Source: CAWIXB01 sp963839955
GTDB taxonomy: Bacteria; Actinomycetota; Actinomycetes; JACCUZ01
Reading direction: 5' to 3'
DNA length: 64,000 nt
NCBI GenBank assembly: GCA_963839955.1
Contig: CAWIXB010000001.1
Span: 2,108,001 to 2,172,000, forward strand
Shown: one piece after another, positions 45,163 to 54,368 of the stretch
How the letters are laid out: each line of letters begins with the position of its first letter
How positions within the stretch are numbered: position 1 is the stretch's first letter
Notes under the pieces: generated by a model
What the model saw: the letters and a program-made list of their open reading frames with translations, nothing else
What the model was told of the DNA's origin: nothing
The model's database searches: none
Made by a program: the position numbers and the translations under genes

Positions 45163-46126
45163 CCAGACGTCCGAACCGGCCGTCCGCCACGAGGTCGGCA
45201 GCCGCCGCGGCCGCCGTGACGCGGCCACGACGGCCCTCGCCGACGTACCGCACGAGCCGGGCGCACCCAAGCCCGACCCGATCCTGGTGGCCGACGGCGT
45301 GCTGCGCCAGTTCGGTGGCCTGACCGCCGTCGACGTGGAGCACATCGAGATCCAGCGTGGTGCGATCACGGCGCTCATCGGGCCCAACGGGGCAGGAAAG
45401 ACGACGTTCTTCAACCTGCTCACCGGCTTCGACCAGCCCAACAGCGGGACCTGGTCGTTCGGCGGACGGTCGCTGTCCGGCGTACCGGCCCACCGGGTCG
45501 CCCGCCTGGGCATGGTGCGCACCTTCCAGCTGACCAAGGCCCTGTCCAAGCTCACCGTCATCGAGAACATGCGGCTGGGGGCGACCGGTCAGCGCGGCGA
45601 GAACATGTTCCGGGCGCTGTTCGGCAGCATCTGGCGCTCGCAGGAGCAGGAGATCACCGAGCGGGCCGACGACCTGCTCGCCCGCTTCAAGCTCGACACC
45701 AAACGCGAGGACTTCGCGGGAAGCCTCAGCGGCGGCCAGCGCAAGCTGCTCGAGATGGCTCGCGCCCTGATGGTCGGGCCGGAGCTGGTGATGCTCGACG
45801 AGCCGATGGCCGGGGTCAACCCGGCGCTGACCCAGTCGCTTCTCGGTCACGTCAAGGACCTGCGCGAGGACGGCATGACGGTGCTCTTCGTCGAGCACGA
45901 CATGGACATGGTCCGCGACATCTCCGACTGGGTCATCGTCATGGCACAGGGCAGGGTGATCGCCGAAGGCCCACCGGATGCGGTCATGGGCGACGCGCGG
46001 GTGATCGACGCCTACCTCGGGTCGCACCACGACGCGCCGATCACCGAGGAAGAGGAACAGCAGATCATCGTGGCGGCCGAGGAAGCCCTCGAGCAGGAGC
46101 GGGCCGAGCAGGAGGAGAGCTCATGA
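45152..46126 (+). CDS. livG: Branched-chain amino acid ABC ATPase LivG
   Basis: 324 aa. The ATG at 45152 overlaps the livM end by 11 bases; the first 50 residues are a non-conserved extension and a later start is possible. Walker A is GPNGAGKTT, the signature is LSGGQRK, Walker B is VMLDEPMAG, and the LivG-type LTGFDQPNSG region is present. A C-terminal Glu-rich tail (EEEEQQIIVAAEEALEQERAEQEE) is unusual in length. Powers uptake with LivF. Confidence 0.94.
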   Translation: MPADQTSEPAVRHEVGSRRGRRDAATTALADVPHEPGAPKPDPILVADGVLRQFGGLTAVDVEHIEIQRGAITALIGPNGAGKTTFFNLLTGFDQPNSGTWSFGGRSLSGVPAHRVARLGMVRTFQLTKALSKLTVIENMRLGATGQRGENMFRALFGSIWRSQEQEITERADDLLARFKLDTKREDFAGSLSGGQRKLLEMARALMVGPELVMLDEPMAGVNPALTQSLLGHVKDLREDGMTVLFVEHDMDMVRDISDWVIVMAQGRVIAEGPPDAVMGDARVIDAYLGSHHDAPITEEEEQQIIVAAEEALEQERAEQEESS

Positions 46127-46929
46127 GCACCCCATCCTCGGACGCTGCTGCGTCGGAGAGCAACCAGATCGCCAAGGGTGATCGCAGCACGCACGAGAAC
46201 GCCGCCAAGGACTCGCTGCTGCGCGCGGACGAGATCGTGGCGGGCTACGTGCCCGGGGTCAACATCCTCAACGGCTGCGACTTCTACGTCGGCGACGGCG
46301 AGCTCGTCGGCATCATCGGCCCGAACGGCGCCGGCAAGTCCACTCTGCTCAAGGCCATCTTCGGTCTGATCCGGGTGAGCACCGGCTCGATCACGCTTCG
46401 CGGCGAGGACATCACGGGCCGCAAGGCCAACCAGCTCGTCGCCCAGGGCGTGGGCTTCGTGCCGCAGACCAACAACGTGTTCCCGAGCCTGACCATCGAG
46501 GAGAACCTGCAGATGGGGGTCTACCAGTCCCCCAAGAAGTTCAAGAAGAGCTTCGAGTTCGTCACCGGGCTGTTCCCGGCGCTCGCCGACCGGCGTGCCC
46601 AGCGGGCCGGGTCACTCTCCGGAGGCGAGCGACAGATGGTCGCGATGGGCCGCGCGCTGATGATGGAGCCCTCGGTGCTGCTGCTCGACGAGCCGTCGGC
46701 CGGTCTGTCCCCCGCGCTGCAGGACGAGGTCTTCGTCCGCACGCGGCAGGTCAACCGCGCCGGAGTCTCGGTGATCATGGTGGAGCAGAACGCCCGGCGC
46801 TGCCTGCAGATCTGCGACCGTGGCTACGTGCTCGACCAGGGCCGCAACGCCTACACGGCGAGCGGCAAGGACCTCAGCAACGACCCCAAGGTGATCGAGC
46901 TCTACCTCGGGACGCTCGCCAAGGCCTGA
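46123..46929 (+). CDS. livF: Branched-chain amino acid ABC ATPase LivF
   Basis: 268 aa, start overlapping livG by four bases (ATGA). Walker A GPNGAGKST, signature LSGGERQ, Walker B LLLDEPSAG, and the LivF-type FVPQTNNVFPSLTIEENLQMG segment. The first 35 residues are a poorly conserved extension. Ends the transporter operon, and a perfect hairpin follows 35 bp on. Confidence 0.94.
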   Translation: MSTPSSDAAASESNQIAKGDRSTHENAAKDSLLRADEIVAGYVPGVNILNGCDFYVGDGELVGIIGPNGAGKSTLLKAIFGLIRVSTGSITLRGEDITGRKANQLVAQGVGFVPQTNNVFPSLTIEENLQMGVYQSPKKFKKSFEFVTGLFPALADRRAQRAGSLSGGERQMVAMGRALMMEPSVLLLDEPSAGLSPALQDEVFVRTRQVNRAGVSVIMVEQNARRCLQICDRGYVLDQGRNAYTASGKDLSNDPKVIELYLGTLAKA

Positions 46930-46963
46930 CCCCGAGCACCGCAGGTACGAACAGAACCAAGGC

Positions 46964-47003
46964 ATGACGAAGGGCCCGGCGCGAACGCCGGGCCCTTCGT
47001 CAT
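46964..47003. terminator. Perfect 18-bp hairpin shared by livF and livK
   Basis: 46964-46981 pairs perfectly with 46986-47003 around the loop CGAA. It lies between the convergent ends of livF (plus) and livK (minus), 35 bp and 26 bp from their stops, so it can serve as terminator for both. Confidence 0.88.
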
Positions 47004-47028
47004 ACAGTCGTGCTCGTTCAGGTCGGGA

Positions 47029-48303
47029 TCAGATCTTGCCCGACTTGGCCTCGACGAACTTGTACATGTTGTCGGCGCCGTACTCATAGATGCCGATGAC
47101 CGCTTCGCTCGGGTCACCCTTCTCGTTGAACTCGACCGGACCGCTCAAGCCGTCGTAGTCGATGTCCTTGCCGTCCTTGAGCAGTGCCAGGCACTCGTCG
47201 TACTTCGTGCACTTCTCGCCGCCGGCGCTGACCTCCTGCATCTTGCTGGCGATGGCCTCACCGGAGTCGTCTCCGGCAGCGGTCGCAGCCAGCGCGACGA
47301 GCAGGGTCGCGTCGTAGGACTCCGGCGCGTAGGCGTAGTCCTTGAGCTTCGGGTTCACCTCGGCGAGCCTGGTCTTGAACTCGTCGGTCGCGAGGACGCC
47401 CGGGTAGGTCGCCTTCGCACCCTTGAGGTTGCCGTTGATGCCCTTGGGGCCGTACTGCGAGGTGTTGCCGTCGACCATGTAGATCTTCTTGTCGGCCGGG
47501 CCGATGCCCTGCTTCTCCAGCTCCGGAAGGATCTTGGAGAACTCCTCGAAGGAGATGACCGCGATCGCCTCGGGGTCGGCCGCCTTGATCTTGCCGACCT
47601 CGGAGGAGAAGCTGGACGCCTTGGGGTCGTAGAAGACCTTCTCGACGATCTCGCCGCCACCGCTCTCGATGTTCGAGATGGCGTTCTCGGCCAGGCCGGT
47701 GCCGTAGGAGTCCTGCAGCGCCAGGATGCCGACCGTGGTGTTGCCGTCGGCCAGGATCTGGTCGCCGAGCACGCGGCCCTGCAGGGTGTCCGGCGGTGCG
47801 GTGCGGAAGTAGAGACCCTTGTCGTTGTAGTCGGTGAGCTCGACCGAGGTGTTCGCGGGCGAGATCTGCAGCGTGCCGTTGCCGACGATCTTGTCGATGA
47901 CCGACAGCGAGACGCTCGAGGATGCGGCGCCGATGACGACGTCGACCTTGTTCGAGATCAGGCGGTCCACGGACTGCGACGCGGTCTCGGTCGTGGTGTC
48001 ACCGGAGTCGGAGTCGAACTTCTTGACCTCCTTGCCGTTGACACCGCCGGCCGCGGCGATGTCCTTGAGCGCGAGGTCCACGCCGGCGAACTCGGGCGGT
48101 CCGAGGAATGCGAGCGAGCCGGTCTGCGGCAGCAGGGTGCCGATCACGAGCTCGCCATCACCCTTGGCAGCCGCCTTGGTGCTGCTCTTTGCTGCCGAGG
48201 GCTCGGCGCCAGCGTCGTCTCCGTCACCACCGCAGGCAGTGAGGACGAGCCCGGCGACGCCCAAGAGGGCCACCGACCGCCAAATCGGGTTGGGACGGAT
48301 CAT
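47029..48303 (-). CDS. livK: Branched-chain amino acid ABC transporter substrate-binding lipoprotein
   Basis: 424 aa from the ATG at 48303 with GAAGGAGT upstream. A lipobox LTAC (Cys near residue 24) and a low-complexity spacer anchor it to the membrane. The periplasmic-binding fold is of the Leu/Ile/Val type: LVIGTLLPQTGSLAFLGPP, then VDVVIGAASSSVSLSVID, then GILALQDSYGTGLAENA. It delivers ligand to LivHM. It is transcribed separately, convergent with livHMGF. The specificity of binding (amino acid or amide) is inferred only from context. Confidence 0.93.
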   Translation of the reverse strand: MIRPNPIWRSVALLGVAGLVLTACGGDGDDAGAEPSAAKSSTKAAAKGDGELVIGTLLPQTGSLAFLGPPEFAGVDLALKDIAAAGGVNGKEVKKFDSDSGDTTTETASQSVDRLISNKVDVVIGAASSSVSLSVIDKIVGNGTLQISPANTSVELTDYNDKGLYFRTAPPDTLQGRVLGDQILADGNTTVGILALQDSYGTGLAENAISNIESGGGEIVEKVFYDPKASSFSSEVGKIKAADPEAIAVISFEEFSKILPELEKQGIGPADKKIYMVDGNTSQYGPKGINGNLKGAKATYPGVLATDEFKTRLAEVNPKLKDYAYAPESYDATLLVALAATAAGDDSGEAIASKMQEVSAGGEKCTKYDECLALLKDGKDIDYDGLSGPVEFNEKGDPSEAVIGIYEYGADNMYKFVEAKSGKI

Positions 48304-48492
48304 GTACCGACTCCTTCGTGGGTTCCGGTCCCTTGTAAGGGCCGAGCAGGTTCCGCGGCCCGAACAGGCCGCCGCAGGTTCCACCTGACGCGTGGGAACC
48401 TACCGAATCGGGACCCCTCATGCAGAGCAAGCACCTGCATTGATAGGCACGTCGTTAGCAACCCGTGACCTTTGTCGGCGGCTTTTCGGGGC

Positions 48493-49113
48493 TCAGCCGC
48501 CGGCTTCGGCGCTCTCGGAAGGGCCGCCGCGCTCCTGGTCGATCACCGACTCGGCGACCTGCTTCATGGTCGTCCGGCGGTCCATCGAGGCCCGCTGGAC
48601 CCAGCGGTAGGCCGCCGCCTCGTCGAGACCGTGGCGCTCCTGGAGGAGTCCCTTGGCCCGGTCGAGCAGCTTGCGGGTCGCGAGCCGGTCCTTGAGATCG
48701 GCGACCTCGCGCTCGAGGGTCACCAGCTCGTCGTACCGGCTCATCGCCATCTCCACCGCGGGCAGCAGGTCGGCCTTGGTGAACGGCTTGACGAGGTAGG
48801 CCATGGCACCCGCCTCGCGAGCACTTTCGACCAGCTCCCGTTGGGAGAACGCGGTCAGCATCACGACCGGCGCGACCCGCCTGGCGGCGATGCGCTCGGC
48901 CGCCCGGATGCCGTCGAGCCGTGGCATCTTCACGTCGAGCACGACGAGGTCGGGCCGGTGGTGCTCGGCAAGGAGCACCGCCTCCTCGCCGTCGCCGGCC
49001 TCGCCCACGACGGCGAACCCCTCCTCTTCGAGCATCTCCTTGAGGTCGAGCCGGATGATGGCCTCGTCCTCCGCGATGACCACCCGGCGGGCCTGCTGGT
49101 TGTCGTCGCTCAC
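48493..49113 (-). CDS. ANTAR-domain response regulator (PdtaR-like)
   Basis: 206 aa from the GTG at 49113; a GTG at 49134 is also possible and neither has a clear ribosome site. The receiver domain (about 10-125) has the acidic pair EDE, phospho-acceptor Asp in VVLDVKMP and Lys in YLVKPF. The C-terminal ANTAR domain (about 130-190, ATRKLLDRAKGLLQERHGLDEAAAYRWVQ) binds paired RNA hairpins and stops transcription termination. The closest known system is PdtaR-PdtaS in actinobacteria; the sensor kinase gene is not in this window. A short disordered tail follows. Confidence 0.92.
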   Translation of the reverse strand: MSDDNQQARRVVIAEDEAIIRLDLKEMLEEEGFAVVGEAGDGEEAVLLAEHHRPDLVVLDVKMPRLDGIRAAERIAARRVAPVVMLTAFSQRELVESAREAGAMAYLVKPFTKADLLPAVEMAMSRYDELVTLEREVADLKDRLATRKLLDRAKGLLQERHGLDEAAAYRWVQRASMDRRTTMKQVAESVIDQERGGPSESAEAGG

Positions 49114-49149
49114 CCGGCTAGCGTAGAGAGGCACTAGCCTGTGCAGCCC

Positions 49150-49233
49150 GCCGGGATGATGGAATCGGCAGACATGGCGTCCTCAAAAGGCGCTGTCCGA
49201 AAGGGCGTGCGGGTTCGAGTCCCGCTCCCGGCA
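49150..49233 (+). tRNA. tRNA-Leu (anticodon CAA)
   Basis: Class II tRNA of 84 nt with a long variable arm. Acceptor stem 49150-49156 pairs with 49226-49232, the anticodon stem GCGTC/GGCGC encloses the loop CTCAAAA with CAA at 49184-49186, and the T-loop is GTTCGAGTC. The discriminator is A at 49233. CCA is not encoded. Confidence 0.95.
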
Positions 49234-49235
49234 CC

Positions 49236-49353
49236 TAACCACCCGTTCAGCCCCGCCCCATCCAGCCCACCCAGTCACCCCCCGCGTTCACCCTTCACCT
49301 CACCCACCCATTCACCGGCCCCTTCACGAGCCCCTTCAGCGCGCCCCATCCGC
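49236..49353. other. Strongly C-rich, pyrimidine-biased spacer
   Basis: 118 bp after the tRNA with few G residues on the plus strand and recurring TTCA followed by a C-run (at least six times). No ORF. It may be part of a tRNA 3' end and termination region or low-complexity noise. See findings. Confidence 0.5.
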
Positions 49354-49404
49354 GGTGATCAAGCAGTTGTGCAGCACGTGCGCATGCACAACTGCATGAT
49401 CACC
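49354..49404. repeat. 20-bp inverted repeat downstream of tRNA-Leu
   Basis: 49354-49373 pairs with 49385-49404 with one mismatch around an 11-nt loop. It sits between tRNA-Leu (plus) and the GH2 gene end (minus), so it could act as terminator for either or be a REP-like palindrome. No other copy was noticed in the window. Confidence 0.7.
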
Positions 49405-49434
49405 AGTGAAGGGGTGGGGGCCGGGGGCGGCGCC

Positions 49435-52400
49435 TTAGGTCTTGGGGGTGAGGACGAGGGAGGAGAAGCGCCAGAACTGGGCCTGGGCGTCGGCGCTGAT
49501 CGCCAGGTCGGCGGTGCGACCGGACGAGCCGCCGTCGACGGTCGCGCGCAGCCAGCGGAACTGGCCGACCGCGTGCGGCTCGCTCACGTGCATGATCTGC
49601 GTGCCGTCCAGCGACACCGACATGCGGTCGCTCGCGAAGCCGTTGTCGCCGACGAGCAGCCACAGGTCGTGCTGACCCGCCGGCACCGCCACCCGCAACG
49701 TCGCCGGTGCGGTCGAGGTCACCAGGTCGCGACGCAGCGAGTCGGGAGCACCGCGGTCGCGCGACTGCGGCGCCGTGCCGACCCAGCCGAAGCCGCGCGC
49801 AGGATCCCAGACGTCGGCGGGCGTCAGCCGCTGGTACGTCGAGAGCAGCGGGCTCGTCGCGGTGCCGGCGTCGAGGGCGAGCGTCGCCAGGTCACCGCGC
49901 GGTGCACTCGCCACGTCGGCGCTCGGGGCACCGGCCGGCTCGGCACCCCCGGCCGTGACGCGCGCCGTGAGACGAGCCACGTCCGGGCCGGACGCGGTGA
50001 CCGGCACCTGCACGGTGCTGCGGCTGAAGGCCGGCACCGTCGCCGACGCCGTACCGGCGGTCCAGCCGGCCGGCACGTCGAGGGTCGCCTCGACCGGCAC
50101 CGCCCGGTCGGAACCGTTGGACACCGTCACCCCGACCTGCGCGGGGTCGCCGGTGAACACCGGCTCCGCCGGGGGCACGACCTTCTCGACAGCGACCGCG
50201 CCCGACGTGCGCACGGCGAGATCGTCGACGTACGTCGGAATCACCGGCGGGCTGGCCCCGCCTCCGACCGCCTGGAGGGCCACCTTCGGGCTGCCGGGCA
50301 GCGCCGCGTTGCCGATCGGGAACCAGTCCCTGCCGTCGGGTGAGTACTCCGCTGCCACGTCGTCGCCACGGCGGACGAGTCGCACCTGCACCGTCGTACC
50401 GTCGTAGGGCACCGACGTCCGTGTGCCGACCCGGCCGCCCTGCTCGGACAGCAGCTCCAGCGCGCGGCGGCCGTCGACCCAGCCCAGGTCGACCTTCACG
50501 TAGTCGTCGTCACCGGCATAGGCGTAGAGGCCCACCTGCTGGAAGTCGGCCGACAGGTCCTTGGCCTCGAGCGTCGCCGACGCGGTGAAGTCGCTCTGCG
50601 GGGTCGACGTGCGCACGAAGAGATTGCGCCCGTCGTTGGTCGACCCGGTCTCGCCGCCGGGCAACGTCGAGAGGCGCAAGGCGCCGGGCCGGTCGGTCAG
50701 GCTCCAGCCGGAGGCATCCGGTCGCACGACCTGCCATCCCTCGTCGGGGTCAGTCGACGCGAAGTCTTCACTTGCCGGGCTGGAGACCGTGTCGACGCTG
50801 CGCACCTTGATCGGCACCGGCAGTGCCTCGGTGTCGGCGTCGACGACGGCGCGCACGAACCCCTGCGACCCGAGGTTCTCCTCGGTGAGCGTCCCGGTCA
50901 GGGTCACGTCGACCGTCGTCGTGCCACCGGGCGGCACCCGGAACGGCTTCGAGGTGGCCGTGAACCCCTTCGGCGGGTCCACCTGCACGACGCCGGAGCC
51001 GCCCTTGCCACGTGCGTCGGTGATGGTGACGCGTTCACGCAGGGTGCTCGACTGGTTGAGCCGCGCCTCGAGCACAGTGGCCCGGGCGATGCGCACCGGC
51101 GAGAACATCACCCGCCAGCCCAGCTTGTGATCGCGGTACAGGGTCTGCAGTCCCTTGGTGTGGAAGGGCGGGACCGGCTCGGGGTTCTGGCCCGACCCCC
51201 ACGTCGGCGTGCACCAGAACTCCGACGACGTCCAGTACATGAGGCCGAGCAGATGCGGCCGGTTGCCGAGCAGTCGGTTGTGCTCGTCGACCAGCATCGC
51301 CTGGTACCACTCAGTGGCGCGGCCGGTGCCCGGCCGCTGGTAGACGGCCTCCGCGCCGTACTCGCTGAGCAGCAGCGGCTGGCCGGTCATGTTCTGCATC
51401 GCGTTCATGTGCGACGAGAGGCTCTCCAACGTGGAGTACCAGCCGGCGTAGTAGTTGGTCGCGAAGAAGTCCTGGTAGGGCCAGGCCTTGTCGTTTCCGT
51501 GCCGGTGCGACACCTGGGTGTAGAGCCGGGTCGAGTCGATGCCTCGGCCGTGCGCGATGACGTTCCTCACGTAGTCGACGGCGCCTGCGGTCTCGGTCGC
51601 GTTCTCGTTGCCGACCGACCAGGCGAACAGGCTCGGGTGACTGCGATCACGCGAGATCATCCGCTCGACCGTGCGCTTGCCGAACTCCTGTACGTCGGCC
51701 CGGCCGAGGAAGCCGCCTGGCTGCGAGCTGATGTTGTTGACCTCTTCGATCACCAGCAGGCCGTACTTGTCAGCGGCGTCGAGCTCTGCCGGCGTCGTCG
51801 GGTAGTGGGCGGGCCGGAACAGCTGATAGCCCTTGGCGCGCAGGGCCTTGATCTCCCGGTCGGCGAGGCCGTCGGTCTGGGTGCGGCCCAGCCCGGGGTA
51901 GTCGGCGTGCCGGTTGAAGCCGGCGAGGTTCTCGACCGGCTTGCCGTTGAGCGTGATGTCGAGCCCGTCAACGGCCACGTCACGGAAGCCGGTGCGCTCG
52001 ACGATCTCGCGGCCGGCGGCGGAGCCCTCGGGCCGCAGCCGCACGGTGTAGAGCCGCGGGTGGTCGAGGTCCCACACCTTCGGGTGGCGCACGTCGAGGG
52101 TGACCGGGGTCGCGTCACCGCCACCGGCCGGGACCGTGGTGCGGACCCGGACCGGTCCGAGCGCTCGCTCGCCACCGGGTCCCTCCACCGTCACCGTCGC
52201 CTCGACGTCGCGCGCCGCGTCGGAGCCGTTGACGCCGGTCGGGCGCAACGTGAGCCGGCCGGCCCGAGTGCCCTCGGCGCGCGTCTCGGTCAGCGCGACC
52301 TCGGGGGTGCGCTCGAGGTGCACCTCCTGGAGCAGACCGCCGAAGTTCCAGTAGAGGCCCTGCACGGGGCGGGCGTACTCCCCCATCGTCGACGTGCGGT

Positions 52401-53190
52401 TGTCGGCGACAGCCACGACGGTGTTGTCACCCGGTCGTACGGCGTCCGTGACGTCCACGCGGGTGGGCAGGTAGCCACCAAGGCTGGTGCCCACCTCGGT
52501 GCCGTTGACGAAGTAGCGGCACGCCCAGAAGCAGGACTGGAAGACCAGCGCCGTCTGCTCACCGGCGCGGGCGGGATCGAGTCGGACGGTACGGCGGTAG
52601 ACGCCCACCATGCCCTCGTCGGCGTTCCAGTCGTCCTCGAGAGCGCCGATCGAGTCGGGCACGACGACATCGGTCCACGAACCGGTGTCGTATCCGGGCT
52701 GCGCCGCGGCGGGCGCCGGCCCTTCCGCGTCGCCTGCGGGCAGCGCGGCTGCAGGCGTGAACTTCCAGCCGCCGGTCAGCGACTGGACACCCGGCCGGCT
52801 CTTCGGCGACTTGGTGTCGACCGCCTTGGTGACACTGCGCGTCCCGGTCGGAGTGTCGGCCTCGGCCCGCAGCGTGTGCTTACCGGCGGGGAACCACCCG
52901 ACGTCCGCCAGGGTCTCCCAGGGCGCGTCGATCTTGGTCTGGCGGCGGTAGACGTCGGTGATCTCGGCGAGCCGCACGCCGTCGAGGTAGAAGCGGACCG
53001 CCGTCGTGCCAACGGGTGCGCTCACCCGCAGGTCCGTGTTGCCCTCGAGGTGGCTCCCCGTCGGTGCGGTGAAGCGCAGGTCGGCGGGCGCCGAGGACGC
53101 CGGGGCCGCGAGCGGCCCCGTGGCCAGCACCGCCGCCGCGGTCGCCAGGGCGGTGAGCAGGGCGACGAGTCGCGGCGTGCGGAAGGTCAT
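49435..53190 (-). CDS. Secreted GH2-family glycosidase with accessory modules
   Basis: 1,251 aa, signal peptide (LVALLTALATAAAVLATGP). A GH2 enzyme of the beta-galactosidase/glucuronidase type: sugar-binding beta domain (about 160-290), Ig-like domain, and a TIM barrel with the probable acid/base Glu in WSVGNEN (about 530) and nucleophile Glu in LLLSEYGAE (about 610). C-terminal parts are an Ig-like region, a concanavalin-like domain (about 820-985), a NEW3-like domain (about 1000-1080) and a module with DAGTATSPLL...FGWVG (about 1100-1251) that recurs in the GH67 enzyme. Substrate not deducible. A LacI-type palindrome lies 20 bp upstream of the ATG. Confidence 0.86.
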   Translation of the reverse strand: MTFRTPRLVALLTALATAAAVLATGPLAAPASSAPADLRFTAPTGSHLEGNTDLRVSAPVGTTAVRFYLDGVRLAEITDVYRRQTKIDAPWETLADVGWFPAGKHTLRAEADTPTGTRSVTKAVDTKSPKSRPGVQSLTGGWKFTPAAALPAGDAEGPAPAAAQPGYDTGSWTDVVVPDSIGALEDDWNADEGMVGVYRRTVRLDPARAGEQTALVFQSCFWACRYFVNGTEVGTSLGGYLPTRVDVTDAVRPGDNTVVAVADNRTSTMGEYARPVQGLYWNFGGLLQEVHLERTPEVALTETRAEGTRAGRLTLRPTGVNGSDAARDVEATVTVEGPGGERALGPVRVRTTVPAGGGDATPVTLDVRHPKVWDLDHPRLYTVRLRPEGSAAGREIVERTGFRDVAVDGLDITLNGKPVENLAGFNRHADYPGLGRTQTDGLADREIKALRAKGYQLFRPAHYPTTPAELDAADKYGLLVIEEVNNISSQPGGFLGRADVQEFGKRTVERMISRDRSHPSLFAWSVGNENATETAGAVDYVRNVIAHGRGIDSTRLYTQVSHRHGNDKAWPYQDFFATNYYAGWYSTLESLSSHMNAMQNMTGQPLLLSEYGAEAVYQRPGTGRATEWYQAMLVDEHNRLLGNRPHLLGLMYWTSSEFWCTPTWGSGQNPEPVPPFHTKGLQTLYRDHKLGWRVMFSPVRIARATVLEARLNQSSTLRERVTITDARGKGGSGVVQVDPPKGFTATSKPFRVPPGGTTTVDVTLTGTLTEENLGSQGFVRAVVDADTEALPVPIKVRSVDTVSSPASEDFASTDPDEGWQVVRPDASGWSLTDRPGALRLSTLPGGETGSTNDGRNLFVRTSTPQSDFTASATLEAKDLSADFQQVGLYAYAGDDDYVKVDLGWVDGRRALELLSEQGGRVGTRTSVPYDGTTVQVRLVRRGDDVAAEYSPDGRDWFPIGNAALPGSPKVALQAVGGGASPPVIPTYVDDLAVRTSGAVAVEKVVPPAEPVFTGDPAQVGVTVSNGSDRAVPVEATLDVPAGWTAGTASATVPAFSRSTVQVPVTASGPDVARLTARVTAGGAEPAGAPSADVASAPRGDLATLALDAGTATSPLLSTYQRLTPADVWDPARGFGWVGTAPQSRDRGAPDSLRRDLVTSTAPATLRVAVPAGQHDLWLLVGDNGFASDRMSVSLDGTQIMHVSEPHAVGQFRWLRATVDGGSSGRTADLAISADAQAQFWRFSSLVLTPKT

Positions 53191-53209
53191 GGGCGGCCTC
53201 GGATTCGAG

Positions 53210-53227
53210 TGAGAAAGCGTTTTCTCA
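53210..53227. promoter_or_regulatory. LacI-type operator upstream of GH2 gene
   Basis: TGAGAAAGCGTTTTCTCA is a near-perfect 18-bp palindrome with the central CG typical of LacI-family sites. It starts 20 bp upstream of the GH2 ATG and lies between that gene and the adjacent LacI-type regulator, so it is a plausible binding site for that protein. Confidence 0.78.
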
Positions 53228-53262
53228 GGGTGGACCTATCCGAGCAAATCGGACGTCGCGCG

Positions 53263-53288
53263 TCAAGAGGTCAGGTCAAGAGGTCAGG
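53263..53288. repeat. 13-bp direct duplication at the end of the LacI gene
   Basis: TCAAGAGGTCAGG occurs twice in tandem. The second copy contains the stop codon of the LacI-type gene. It looks like a small tandem duplication with no obvious function. Confidence 0.8.
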
Positions 53289-54318
53289 TTGAGCGGTCCA
53301 CGGCCCGGGCCGTCGAGCCACGCACCACCAGCTCGGGCTCGAGCCAGATCGAACGGGGCGTGCGTGAGACGGCGGGCTGGCTGAGCTCCTCCTGGAGCAG
53401 CTCCCAGCTCCGCCGGCCCAGCTCCGCCTTGGGCAGCCGCACCGAGGTCAGCGCCGGTACGACGTACTCGGTGGTGGCGATGTCGTCGAACCCGACCACC
53501 GACATCTCCTCCGGCACCGAGACACCGAGCTCGCGCAACCGGGCCATCGCTCCCAAGGCGACGAGGTCGTTGAAGGCGACCAGCGCGGTCGCGCCGCTCT
53601 GCACCGCCTGTTCGGCCACCCGGTGCCCGTCGTGGCTCTTCGGTCCCGCGACCACCACGGTGGTGTGCAGCTGGAGGGCGGTCACCCGCAGAGCCGACAG
53701 ACGCTCCCCGTTCGACCACGACGACGACGGACCGCTCAGATAGGCGACCCGCCGGTGACCGAGCCCGATCAGATGGTCGAGGGCCATCCGCATCCCCATC
53801 GCCGAGTCGATGAGGGCGCTGCTCACCGGCAGCTGCGGCACCGGGCGGTTGGTGCACACGACCGGTACGCCGCGGCCCACCCGGGTGCGCAACGCCGGCA
53901 GAGGCATCCGGGGCGAGCACAGCACCAGACCGTCGGCCCGCCGCAACAGGTCGTCCACCAACCGCGCCTCGGCCTCCGGGTCCTCGTCGGCGTCGGCGAC
54001 GAGCACGCTGAAGTCCTTGCTGCCGGCGGCGAGGGTCAGGCCCTTGAGCACATCGGGGAAGAACGGGTTGCCCAGGTCGGGGACGACGACGCCGACCGTA
54101 CGGGTGGACCCGCGCACCAGTCCTTGCGCGGTGGCGCTCGGCCGGTACTGCAGCTGCTCACTGGCGCTGCGCACGCGGGCCGCGAGCTTCGGATCGACCG
54201 TTGCCTGACCGTTCAGCACCCGCGACACCGTCGACGGCGAGACGCCCGCGTGCGCCGCGACGTCCTCGATGGTCACCCGCCGGCGCCCGCGGTCGGCGAG
54301 CTCGCGGCTGCTGGGCAC
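53284..54318 (-). CDS. LacI-family transcriptional regulator
   Basis: 344 aa from the GTG at 54318. The N-terminal helix-turn-helix is clear (TIEDVAAHAGVSPSTVSRVLNG), and the effector domain follows the periplasmic-binding type (VGVVVPDLGNPFFPDVLKG; VVGFDDIATTEYVVPALTSV). It lies between the GH67 and GH2 genes in the same direction, 51 bp after GH67, so it may be cotranscribed with the former. It probably represses both until an oligosaccharide or sugar inducer appears. Palindromes upstream of both enzyme genes fit this. Confidence 0.92.
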   Translation of the reverse strand: MPSSRELADRGRRRVTIEDVAAHAGVSPSTVSRVLNGQATVDPKLAARVRSASEQLQYRPSATAQGLVRGSTRTVGVVVPDLGNPFFPDVLKGLTLAAGSKDFSVLVADADEDPEAEARLVDDLLRRADGLVLCSPRMPLPALRTRVGRGVPVVCTNRPVPQLPVSSALIDSAMGMRMALDHLIGLGHRRVAYLSGPSSSWSNGERLSALRVTALQLHTTVVVAGPKSHDGHRVAEQAVQSGATALVAFNDLVALGAMARLRELGVSVPEEMSVVGFDDIATTEYVVPALTSVRLPKAELGRRSWELLQEELSQPAVSRTPRSIWLEPELVVRGSTARAVDRST

Positions 54319-54368
54319 CGCGTCACAGTAGCCAGGAGCCACGACGGTGCCCGGGCCCGCGGGACGAA

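Noticed and set aside
49150..49233. tRNA-Leu as insertion site of a genomic island
   Set aside because: No integrase, duplicated tRNA end or abrupt composition change is visible on either side within the window.
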